A stretch of 5,234 nt of DNA from Pseudomonadota bacterium (lineage in GTDB: Bacteria; SAR324; NAC60-12), in NCBI GenBank assembly GCA_014381795.1, contig JACNKY010000309.1:1-5234 (forward strand), given 5' to 3'. Position 1 is the first letter of the stretch. Every line of letters begins with the position of its first letter. Of this stretch, positions 1 to 5,234 are shown piece after piece. The translations under genes and the position numbers were made by a program. A model generated the notes under the pieces. The model had not been told where the DNA came from. It saw only the letters and a program-made list of their open reading frames with translations, and did not search any database.

Positions 1-1
1 T

Positions 2-403
2 GTTAACAGCCAGATCAAGGATCTGCTCTCAATCTATCCCGTCAGAACGAAAAAGATTGTGGTTAAACTGGATTTAGGCGAAGTGGTTCTGGAGGTTGAC
101 CGTGCGATTAACTGCGCTTTATTGATTAACGAACTGGTAGTGAACGCAATCTGGCATGCCTTCACTGAACGTGAAAAGGGTACTCTGGAAGTAGGTCTGA
201 CTGAAGGCGCGGACGGTACTTTACGTCTTTTGGTTGCGGATGACGGAGTTGGGCTTCCGGAAGAAATAGACATAAGTCAAACGAGTACGATAGGCCTGCG
301 TATGGCCTACAATTTTATTTTACGACTTAAAGGAGATTTGTCACTCATTCGCACCGGTGGAACACGTTTCCGCATCGATTTTCCTAAACAATCCTCATAC
401 TGA
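2..403 (+). CDS. Sensor histidine kinase, HisKA_2 type, C-terminal ATPase part (5' end outside window)
   Basis: The frame is open to the left edge, so this is the last 133 residues of a longer protein and no start should be assigned here. What remains is the HATPase_c catalytic domain. The N box reads INELVVNAIWHAF (about nt 125-163), the G1 box DDGVGLP (nt 239-259), a G2-like TIGLRMA follows, and the protein ends in the usual GGTRFRIDFP strand. The form NELVxNAxxHAF, preceded by a short linker and an acidic beta-strand segment, is typical of the HisKA_2 kinase family rather than classical HisKA. The phosphorylated histidine and any sensor or membrane domains lie upstream and cannot be seen. 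It should autophosphorylate from ATP and pass the phosphate to the regulator encoded 6 bp downstream. Family assignment is firm; the signal it senses is unknown. Confidence 0.9.
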   Translation, partial: VNSQIKDLLSIYPVRTKKIVVKLDLGEVVLEVDRAINCALLINELVVNAIWHAFTEREKGTLEVGLTEGADGTLRLLVADDGVGLPEEIDISQTSTIGLRMAYNFILRLKGDLSLIRTGGTRFRIDFPKQSSY

Positions 404-412
404 ATGTAAATG
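401..412 (+). promoter_or_regulatory. Kinase-regulator junction TGA-ATG-TAA-ATG, likely translational coupling
   Basis: The kinase stop (401-403), an ATG followed immediately by TAA (404-409) and the regulator ATG (410-412) lie in one frame with no spare base. No Shine-Dalgarno-like purine run is visible in the 25 bases before 410; the nearest, AAAGGAGAT around 330, is far too distant. The arrangement suggests that ribosomes finishing the kinase re-initiate on the regulator. The bases are read directly; the coupling is inferred. Confidence 0.5.
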
Positions 413-1411
413 AACAGTACCGGAATTCTGATTGTAGAGGATGAAGTCCTCATTGCCATGGGTATCCAGCAGAAGTTGGAAAAATTCGGCTATCATGTGG
501 TCGGTATCGCCTCTTCCGGAGAAGCAGCACTGGCTCTGGTGATTGAACACCAGCCTGAACTGATTCTGATGGATATTGTGATTGAAGGCAGTATGGATGG
601 CATTGAAACTGCGCAAAAAATTCAGGAACAATTCGGAATTCCGGTAATTTTCCTGACTGCGTACAGTGATGAAAAGAATTTACGGCGTGCAAAATTTACT
701 GACCCCTCTGCCTATCTGCTGAAACCGTATAGTGAGCGGGAACTGGAAATCACCATCGAATTGGCGCTGCACAGAGTGCAAATGAGTAACCGTCTGGAAA
801 ATCAGCAACGCTGGTATGCAACCATCCTGAAATCCCTGGGAGAGGCGATCATCACCTTTGACACCAAACAAACTGTGCTCTACATGAATCCTGCGGCGGA
901 AGCTCTGGTGAATCGACAAATGATCGGAAGTCTTGGAAAAGAATTGAGCCTTTGCTGTCAGTTTGAAAGCGAAAAAGGTCCAGTTGATTTGCAAAAGTGT
1001 CTACAAAAAGTATTTGGAAAAGGCAGTCGAGTGCAAATGGCGGATCTGCGTTTAACTGATGATCCTGCAAAATCTGTGGTGGATTTGTCAATCGTTCCCA
1101 TCAAGGGAGAGGACGGAGGGATCAAGGGAGGTGCGATGGTGCTGCACGATAAAACTGAAACCAAACGACTGTTGAAAAAACTTGATCGACATCTTGAACC
1201 GGATTCCAGAGACTTGCTGACTTATCGTGAAAAACAGGTGCTGGATTACATGGTGCAGGGACAAGCCACCAAACAGTTGGCTGACACTCTGGGAATTAGT
1301 CCGCGTACCGTAGAGTTTCACCGTTATAACCTGATGCGTAAACTTCAGGTGGAGGACGTTCCTTCTCTGGTACGTCGTGCTTTGTCTCAAGGTTTGATAG
1401 ATCCGGAATGA
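410..1411 (+). CDS. Response regulator, REC-PAS-LuxR/FixJ-type DNA-binding protein
   Basis: This 333-residue regulator has three parts. Residues 6-122 are a receiver domain with the acidic pair E10-D11, phospho-acceptor D55 (in LILMDIVIEG), T83 (FLTAY) and K105 (LLKPY), so every residue needed for phosphorylation is present. Its GMDGIE-like and IPVIFLTAY motifs match receivers that usually accompany HisKA_2 kinases, and such a kinase lies directly upstream. Residues about 135-248 look like a PAS domain (ILKSLGEAIITFD, then VLYMNPAAEAL, ending in a GGAMVLHDKTE strand). Residues 268-326 are a LuxR/FixJ helix-turn-helix: LTYREKQVL, then LGISPRTVEFHR and LMRKL. It should bind DNA as a dimer after phosphorylation. 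NarL/FixJ regulators usually have about 200-230 residues, and the PAS domain explains the extra length. The importer genes downstream are plausible targets, but that is inference from position only. ATG 410 is the first in-frame start usable after the kinase. Confidence 0.92.
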   Translation: MNSTGILIVEDEVLIAMGIQQKLEKFGYHVVGIASSGEAALALVIEHQPELILMDIVIEGSMDGIETAQKIQEQFGIPVIFLTAYSDEKNLRRAKFTDPSAYLLKPYSERELEITIELALHRVQMSNRLENQQRWYATILKSLGEAIITFDTKQTVLYMNPAAEALVNRQMIGSLGKELSLCCQFESEKGPVDLQKCLQKVFGKGSRVQMADLRLTDDPAKSVVDLSIVPIKGEDGGIKGGAMVLHDKTETKRLLKKLDRHLEPDSRDLLTYREKQVLDYMVQGQATKQLADTLGISPRTVEFHRYNLMRKLQVEDVPSLVRRALSQGLIDPE

Positions 1412-1601
1412 TTTTAAAAATTCTGCTTTAGCTTTCTTTAAACTGATGATGACGCAGTTAAAATTATAAAGTGGTGTCATTTCAGGTCGACTCTGATATG
1501 AATGTTTTTTAAAATTGCTTAACATCTTCATTCTGTGTCTGTGATAGCTTCAACAGCAAAAGTTTTCCTCTCCATTTTCTAAGCCCCAAAAAAGACACTT
1601 C

Positions 1602-1627
1602 GTAGTTTTACCAGGTAGTTTACCGAG
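1602..1627. repeat. Imperfect tandem 13-bp direct repeat
   Basis: Two adjacent 13-base units, GTAGTTTTACCAG (1602-1614) and GTAGTTTACCGAG (1615-1627), share GTAGTTT and ACC and differ by the length of the T run and one inserted base. They end about 36 bp upstream of the -35 element of the candidate promoter. That position would suit an activator binding side by side, such as a LuxR-type dimer pair, but no binding consensus can be assigned. Chance similarity in AT-rich DNA remains possible. Confidence 0.4.
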
Positions 1628-1663
1628 TTACATTATTTTTTCACTTTAGTAAGCTTAGACACA

Positions 1664-1692
1664 CTTACATACAAAGTGCTGTTTTGGATAAT
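1664..1692 (+). promoter_or_regulatory. Candidate sigma70-type promoter for the importer operon
   Basis: A CTTACA hexamer (1664-1669, 4 of 6 bases of TTGACA) is separated by exactly 17 bp from GATAAT (1687-1692, 5 of 6 bases of TATAAT), with AT-rich DNA upstream. It is the best-spaced pair I found in this intergenic stretch. Transcription would begin near 1699 and give an untranslated leader of about 165 nt. The weak -35 element would fit a promoter that needs an activator. The organism's promoter consensus is unknown, so this is a prediction by match to the general bacterial model. Confidence 0.4.
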
Positions 1693-1707
1693 GTTTCGTG
1701 TGTGTAG

Positions 1708-1721
1708 GTTATGTTCATAAC
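1708..1721. promoter_or_regulatory. Perfect inverted repeat GTTATG-TT-CATAAC, possible operator
   Basis: The 14-bp palindrome has two six-base arms around a two-base centre. It lies about 10-23 bp downstream of the predicted transcription start, a usual position for a repressor operator. In RNA the two-base loop is too small for a stable hairpin, so a protein-binding site on DNA is the better reading. The bound protein is unknown. Confidence 0.35.
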
Positions 1722-1749
1722 TGATAGTCACAAAGATAGTTGACGCTTG

Positions 1750-1760
1750 GGAAACTTTCC
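1750..1760. promoter_or_regulatory. Short palindrome GGAAA-C-TTTCC
   Basis: An exact 5+1+5 inverted repeat sits about 104 bp before the start codon of the binding protein gene. The overlapping bases from 1748 to 1763 also show a GG/GC pair with the exact 12-base offset of sigma54 promoters, but the TT normally before the GC is CC and the CAC after the GG is missing. I therefore regard it as a possible small operator and not as a sigma54 promoter. Confidence 0.2.
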
Positions 1761-1852
1761 GCAGCGATTGATTGTGAAAATATTTGCTGAAACTCCCATC
1801 CTTAATGTTGCTCTTCAGGTGGCCGTCATTGAAAACTAAATCTCATGAAAAT

Positions 1853-1856
1853 GGAG
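1853..1856 (+). promoter_or_regulatory. Ribosome binding site of the binding protein gene
   Basis: GGAG within ATGGAGAAAACAG lies 7 bases before ATG 1864. It fixes that ATG as the start, in preference to the out-of-frame ATG at 1868 and the ATG codons at 1845 and 1851, which open only very short frames. Confidence 0.75.
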
Positions 1857-1863
1857 AAAACAG

Positions 1864-3222
1864 ATGAATGATCAGAAAAAGATGGCACGGGATTGGTCTC
1901 GACGTCAAATCCTCAAAGCAAGTGCAACCGGAGCCGTATTGGCTGCGTCAAGTTCCCCAATGTTTTTTGTAAAAGACGCATGGGCAGCAAATTTTCGTAA
2001 CAATCCAGGCAACAGTTCCAGCGTAACTCTCGGTTTTAATGTTCCACAAACCGGTGCATATTCCGATGAAGGCGCAGATGAATTAAGAGCATACAAGCTG
2101 GCCGTGCAACATCTGAACGGTGAAGGTGACGGTGGAATGCTGAATACTATGACTCCAAAATCCTTGACAGGAAATGGAATTTTAGGTAAAAAAGTAAAAT
2201 TCGTTACAGGTGATACTCAGACCAAATCTGACGCAGCTCGTGCTTCCGCCAAGCGGATGATTGAAAAAGACGGTGTGCTGATGGTGACCGGAGGATCATC
2301 TTCAGGTGTGGCGATTGCTGTACAGGGGCTTTGCCAGGAAAATGGCATCATCTTCATGGCAGGACTCACGCACTCCAACGATACAACCGGTAAAGACAAA
2401 AAGCGTTATGGTTTCCGTCACTTTTTCAATGCCTATATGTCCGGAGCAGCACTCGGTCCCGTTCTGGAAAAGGAGTACGGCAATGAGCGCAAAGCATATC
2501 ACTTAACTGCCGATTACACTTGGGGTTGGACTCAGGAAGAGTCGATGCGTAAATTTACCGAAGCTCTTGGTTGGCAGACCAGTAAGGCAGTAAAAACACC
2601 TGTTGGTGCCGGTGATTTCTCACAGTACATCACTCCGGTGCTAAACTCTGGTGCGGATGTGCTGGTGCTGAATCACTATGGGAAGGACATGATTAACTCC
2701 CTGACTCAGGCAGTTCAATTTGGATTGCGTGACAAGCAGGTCAACGGTAAGAATTTCGAGATAGTTGTACCATTGTTTTCACGCTTGATGGCTCAGGGTG
2801 CAGGTAGTAACATTAAAGGAATCCTTGGTTCCACAAACTGGAACTGGTCCCTGCAAGATGCAGGTTCTCAGGCATTTGTGAAATCTTTTGGTCAGGCCTA
2901 CGGTTTTCCACCATCGATGGCTGCACATACTTGTTATGTTCAAACCTTGTTGTACGCAAACGCCTGTGAAATGGCCGGCACGTTCAATCCTCCTGAAGTA
3001 ATCAAATCTTTAGAAGGTTTCTCATTTGACGGCATGGGCAACGGTCCTACAGAGTACCGTGCTTCCGATCACCAGTGCTTCAAAAATGTTCTGGTGGTAC
3101 GTGGAAATATGAATCCGAGCAGTCAGTTTGACTTGCTGGATGTGGTTCAGGAAGTACCACGTAGCCAGGTTGAATATGATCCAGCCATCTTTGGTGGTAA
3201 ATTGGGTCCATATACTGTTTGA
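1864..3222 (+). CDS. Tat-exported periplasmic binding protein of a HAAT-family ABC importer
   Basis: This 452-residue protein captures a solute in the periplasm and delivers it to the membrane permeases encoded downstream. The N-terminus is a twin-arginine signal: SRRQILK (R13, R14), a hydrophobic stretch at about 19-36, and a likely cleavage after AWA at residue 41. The mature part has the fold signature of type I periplasmic binding proteins (Peripla_BP_6, LivJ/LivK/AmiC-like): VTLGFNVPQTGAYSDEG (54-70), the ligand-pocket region GGSSSGVAIAV (143-153), MAGLTHSND (165-173) and the inter-lobe LTADYTWGW (214-222). Tat rather than Sec export implies that the protein folds in the cytoplasm. E. 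coli LivJ and LivK are shorter, with about 370 residues. The gene is first in the importer operon, with a clear ribosome binding site, and a hairpin follows it. Branched-chain amino acids, amides and urea are all possible ligands; none can be chosen from sequence alone. Confidence 0.9.
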   Translation: MNDQKKMARDWSRRQILKASATGAVLAASSSPMFFVKDAWAANFRNNPGNSSSVTLGFNVPQTGAYSDEGADELRAYKLAVQHLNGEGDGGMLNTMTPKSLTGNGILGKKVKFVTGDTQTKSDAARASAKRMIEKDGVLMVTGGSSSGVAIAVQGLCQENGIIFMAGLTHSNDTTGKDKKRYGFRHFFNAYMSGAALGPVLEKEYGNERKAYHLTADYTWGWTQEESMRKFTEALGWQTSKAVKTPVGAGDFSQYITPVLNSGADVLVLNHYGKDMINSLTQAVQFGLRDKQVNGKNFEIVVPLFSRLMAQGAGSNIKGILGSTNWNWSLQDAGSQAFVKSFGQAYGFPPSMAAHTCYVQTLLYANACEMAGTFNPPEVIKSLEGFSFDGMGNGPTEYRASDHQCFKNVLVVRGNMNPSSQFDLLDVVQEVPRSQVEYDPAIFGGKLGPYTV

Positions 3223-3230
3223 TTAATTAA

Positions 3231-3288
3231 GAAACAGGGAAAAGGATTCAGGGGAATTTAAACTTCCTGCTGAATCCGTTCCTGTTTC
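3231..3288 (+). terminator. Long stem-loop between the binding protein and permease genes (leaky terminator or mRNA stabiliser)
   Basis: GAAACAGG (3231-3238) pairs with CCTGTTTC (3281-3288), and GGATTCAG (3244-3251) pairs with CTGAATCC (3270-3277). A 5-versus-3-base internal loop lies between these two helices. GGAA (3253-3256) can add a further helix with TTCC (3264-3267), leaving a seven-base loop TTTAAAC. About 20 base pairs form in total. The right arm is not followed by a T-run on the + strand, so it is not a classical intrinsic terminator. Its place, 9 nt after the stop of a binding protein gene and before the permeases, fits an element that protects the upstream mRNA or partly stops transcription, so that the soluble subunit exceeds the membrane subunits. 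Confidence 0.65.
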
Positions 3289-3317
3289 CTGCAATTGACT
3301 TCTGACTCCTTAAAAAA

Positions 3318-4334
3318 ATGGATTCGATTTTTCTACAAATTTTAAACGGCCTTGATAAAGGTGGTGCCTATGCCTTGATTGCATTGGGACTGACCTTGGT
3401 CTTCGGAACTCTGGGTGTGGTCAACTTCGCACACGGTGCGATCTTTATGCTGGGTTCCTTCTGTGCTGTAACTACGCAAAATCTGCTGACTTATTCAAAA
3501 AAAGTAAAAGACGAAAGCATCACTTATTTTGAAGCATTCAAAGAAGTTCCATACCTGGAAATATGGTGGGGAGATACCGGCAGTTTTATTATTGATTACA
3601 AAGTACCATTTTCAATTTTACTAGCAATTCCAGTAATGCTGCTGATTGGGCTGGCGATGGAACGTGGTTTGATTCGTCATTTCTATAACCGTCCACACGC
3701 AGATCAAATTTTGGTTACTTTCGGATTGGCGATTGTAATTCAGGAAATTGTTAAATCAATTTACGGAGCAAATCCGATTCCGGTACAGGCACCTGCAATT
3801 GTTGCAGGAAGCGCCAGTATTGGTTCATGGATCGGCTTGGGAGAGTCTGTTGTTTATCCCTGGTGGCGCTTGATTTATCTGGCGAATGCACTTGTGGTGA
3901 TAAGCGCGGTCTTTTCATTTTTAAAATTTACAACTTACGGTATGGTGGTTCGTGCAGGAATGCAGGATCGTGAAACCGTAGGTCTGTTGGGAATTGACAT
4001 TCAACGCAGATTTACTGTTGTTTTCGGCATGGCTTCGGTTGTGGTTGGAATAGCCGGTGTTATGTACACGCCGATTCTTTCTCCGGATTATCACATGGGA
4101 ATGGATTTTCTCGTACTCTCATTTGTGGTCGTGGTGGTTGGCGGAATGGGATCACTCGAAGGCGCGGTGGTTGCCGGTTTCATGTTGGGTATATTACAAT
4201 CATTTGCTGCCATGAATGAAATAAAAAGCATCTTTCCTGGTATTGATCAGATTATTGTCTATCTTGTCGCAGTGATCATTCTTTTGACACGGCCTCGCGG
4301 TTTGATGGGGCGCAAAGGGGTGATGGAGGATTAA
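3318..4334 (+). CDS. livH: HAAT-family ABC importer permease, LivH type
   Basis: This 338-residue inner-membrane protein is one of the two permease subunits of the importer. It opens with ILNGLDKGGAYALIALGLTLVFG and the LivH hallmark VVNFAHGA (34-41). RPHADQILVTFGLAIV (125-140) begins another helix. The cytoplasmic EAA-like loop that contacts the ATPase is RAGMQDRETVGLLGIDIQRR (212-231). A further conserved VVVGGMGSLEGAVVAG lies near 272-287, and the C-terminus carries LTRPRGLMGRKG. About eight hydrophobic segments are visible. A polar stretch at about 57-96, between the second and third hydrophobic regions, accounts for most of the extra length over E. coli LivH (about 308 residues). The start at 3318 has no Shine-Dalgarno sequence, only an A-rich run TTAAAAAAATG; an in-frame TGA at 3303 leaves no earlier start. 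Weak initiation would lower its yield relative to the binding protein. The symbol marks the subunit type; the substrate is not established. Confidence 0.92.
   Translation: MDSIFLQILNGLDKGGAYALIALGLTLVFGTLGVVNFAHGAIFMLGSFCAVTTQNLLTYSKKVKDESITYFEAFKEVPYLEIWWGDTGSFIIDYKVPFSILLAIPVMLLIGLAMERGLIRHFYNRPHADQILVTFGLAIVIQEIVKSIYGANPIPVQAPAIVAGSASIGSWIGLGESVVYPWWRLIYLANALVVISAVFSFLKFTTYGMVVRAGMQDRETVGLLGIDIQRRFTVVFGMASVVVGIAGVMYTPILSPDYHMGMDFLVLSFVVVVVGGMGSLEGAVVAGFMLGILQSFAAMNEIKSIFPGIDQIIVYLVAVIILLTRPRGLMGRKGVMED
4325..4330 (+). promoter_or_regulatory. Ribosome binding site for livM inside the end of livH
   Basis: GGAGGA lies in the last codons of livH, 4 bases before ATG 4335. The livH stop TAA (4332-4334) touches that ATG. 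The spacing is short but the match is strong, and it supports 4335 as the start over the in-frame ATGs at 4368 and 4371. Confidence 0.7.
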
Positions 4335-5234
4335 ATGGATACAATATCTCGTAAAGGCGAACTAAGAATGATGGCACTTTTTGCCGTAATCGTTTTGCTG
4401 ATGCCCATCTGGTTGATTCCTTTTGGTGCCGCATATCCGGATCTGCTGCAGAAATTTGCAATCTTTGGTATTTTTGCCGTAGGCTTTAACATCCTCTTTG
4501 GACTTACCGGTTACCTTTCTTTTGGTCATGCAGTATTTTTAGGAGTCGGTTCGTACGCGGCAGTATGGTCTTTTAAACTTTTCACCATGAATGTTATTCC
4601 GGCTGTTATTTTTGGAGTCCTTTTTTCCGGAATTTTTGCTGCGGTAATCGGCTTTGTTAGTCTGCGGCGTTCCGGAATTTATTTTTCGATTCTGACATTG
4701 GCCTTTGCACAAATGTCATACAATCTGGCTTATTCTGTGTTAACTCCTATCACCAACGGAGAAACAGGGCTGCAATTGCGTTTGCATGATTTAAGAATGA
4801 TAGATGGGCTTTTTATTGAAGCAGGTGAAGGGCTGCCTTTAACAAATTTGTTTGGCATAAAAATGAGTGGTTATCCCGGATTTTATTTCTGCGCAGTACT
4901 GTTGATTCTTGCGTTTTATCTGGCATTACGTATCACAAATTCTCCATTCGGAATGGCATTGAAAGCGATTAAATCGAATCAGCTGCGTATGGGCTACACC
5001 GGATTTAATACACGTCCGTACCTGATGAGCGCGTTTATGATTTCCGGAATGTACGCAGGGCTCGCCGGAGCGCTTTTGGCCGTGACAGATCCTTTGGCCG
5101 GAGCGGAAAGAATGCAGTGGACTGCTTCCGGAGAAGTGGTGTTAATGACAATTTTAGGTGGAGTCGGTACACTTTTTGGACCTTTACTTGGTGCAGGTTT
5201 GATTAAATATTTTGAAAATATTTTCTCTTCATAT
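4335..5234 (+). CDS. livM: HAAT-family ABC importer permease, LivM type (3' end outside window)
   Basis: The frame is open from ATG 4335 to the right edge, giving the first 300 residues of the second permease subunit. The LivM hallmark is [20 protein letters not shown] (56-75). [19 protein letters not shown] (about 109-127) is the next conserved helix region, followed by NGETGLQ (141-147). The ATPase-contacting loop is [20 protein letters not shown] (208-227), and [13 protein letters not shown] lies at 275-287. Most of the permease domain is therefore present, and only the last helix and C-terminal tail should be missing. A polar loop at 141-180 lies between transmembrane parts. The gene follows livH with no spacer, so the two are surely co-transcribed and probably translated together in equal amounts. 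ATPase genes (livG, livF) are expected next. The substrate is unknown. Confidence 0.92.
   Translation, partial: MDTISRKGELRMMALFAVIVLLMPIWLIPFGAAYPDLLQKFAIFGIFAVGFNILFGLTGYLSFGHAVFLGVGSYAAVWSFKLFTMNVIPAVIFGVLFSGIFAAVIGFVSLRRSGIYFSILTLAFAQMSYNLAYSVLTPITNGETGLQLRLHDLRMIDGLFIEAGEGLPLTNLFGIKMSGYPGFYFCAVLLILAFYLALRITNSPFGMALKAIKSNQLRMGYTGFNTRPYLMSAFMISGMYAGLAGALLAVTDPLAGAERMQWTASGEVVLMTILGGVGTLFGPLLGAGLIKYFENIFSSY

Larger units (their letters stand above)
1412..1863. other. 452-bp AT-rich intergenic regulatory region
   Basis: No open frame of convincing length or composition is seen on either strand between the regulator and the binding protein gene. The long minus-strand frame that enters here is a shadow of the regulator gene. 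No strong intrinsic terminator is visible after the regulator: the only small hairpin near its end (AACTG 1441-1445 with CAGTT 1455-1459) is not followed by a T-run. The second half holds a tandem repeat, a promoter candidate and two palindromes, listed separately, which suggests the importer is transcribed from its own controlled promoter. Confidence 0.6.

Noticed and set aside
680..1164. Minus-strand frames of 68-104 residues across the regulator gene
   Set aside because: They lie wholly inside a well-supported coding gene on the other strand and show no family signature.
1441..1459. Small hairpin after the regulator gene as a terminator
   Set aside because: The stem has only five base pairs (AACTG with CAGTT) around a nine-base loop and is followed by AAAATTATAAAG, with no T-run.
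1088..1531. 147-residue open frame on the minus strand
   Set aside because: It runs antisense through the helix-turn-helix part of the regulator gene, has no recognisable domain and a composition of the kind seen in shadow frames.
1691..1744. Tiny frames of about 10 codons at 1691 and 1712 as leader peptides
   Set aside because: Neither has a ribosome binding site, a run of regulatory codons or a linked attenuator hairpin.
2306..2506. 66-residue + strand frame inside the binding protein gene
   Set aside because: It is in another frame within a gene whose protein matches its family throughout; nothing suggests real translation.
3295..3323. Possible internal promoter for livH starting with TTGACT at 3295
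   Set aside because: At 17-bp spacing the -10 position falls on ATGGAT at the start codon, a poor match, and transcription would begin inside the gene.
4276..4461. 61-residue minus-strand frame across the livH-livM junction
   Set aside because: It is antisense to two convincing permease genes and has no recognisable motif.

Overview
The window reads as chromosomal DNA from a Gram-negative bacterium with moderate base composition (roughly mid-40s % GC by eye). A Tat-exported solute-binding protein implies a periplasm. The permease sequences resemble the HAAT (hydrophobic amino acid/amide) transporters common in marine proteobacteria, and an alphaproteobacterium or a SAR324/delta-like lineage is a guess. 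Every gene is on the + strand. I see no RNA gene, CRISPR array, insertion sequence or phage gene.

Region 1 (2-1411) is a two-component pair. It holds the C-terminal ATPase end of a HisKA_2-type sensor kinase, cut by the left edge, followed at once by a 333-residue response regulator with the order REC - PAS - LuxR/FixJ-type helix-turn-helix. The two genes share a reading frame and are separated by only TGA-ATG-TAA before the ATG of the regulator, so their translation is probably coupled.

Region 2 (1412-1863) is a 452-bp AT-rich stretch with no credible gene. It holds an imperfect tandem 13-bp repeat (1602-1627), a plausible sigma70-type promoter (1664-1692), a perfect 6+2+6 inverted repeat just downstream of it (1708-1721), a second short palindrome (1750-1760) and a clear ribosome binding site for the next gene.

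Region 3 (1864-5234) is the front of a HAAT-type ABC importer operon. It has a Tat-dependent periplasmic binding protein, a large hairpin in the 95-bp gap that follows (3231-3288), a LivH-type permease, and a LivM-type permease that begins directly after the livH stop codon and runs off the right edge. The two ATPases (LivG/LivF type) are expected just beyond the window.

A reasonable but unproven model is that the two-component system senses a signal, and that its LuxR-type output domain acts on the repeats in region 2 to set expression of the importer. The intergenic hairpin would then keep the binding protein in excess over the membrane subunits. The transported solute cannot be determined from this sequence. 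I found no clearly new system here. The most noteworthy signals are the long hairpin, the organised regulatory region and the PAS-containing LuxR regulator.
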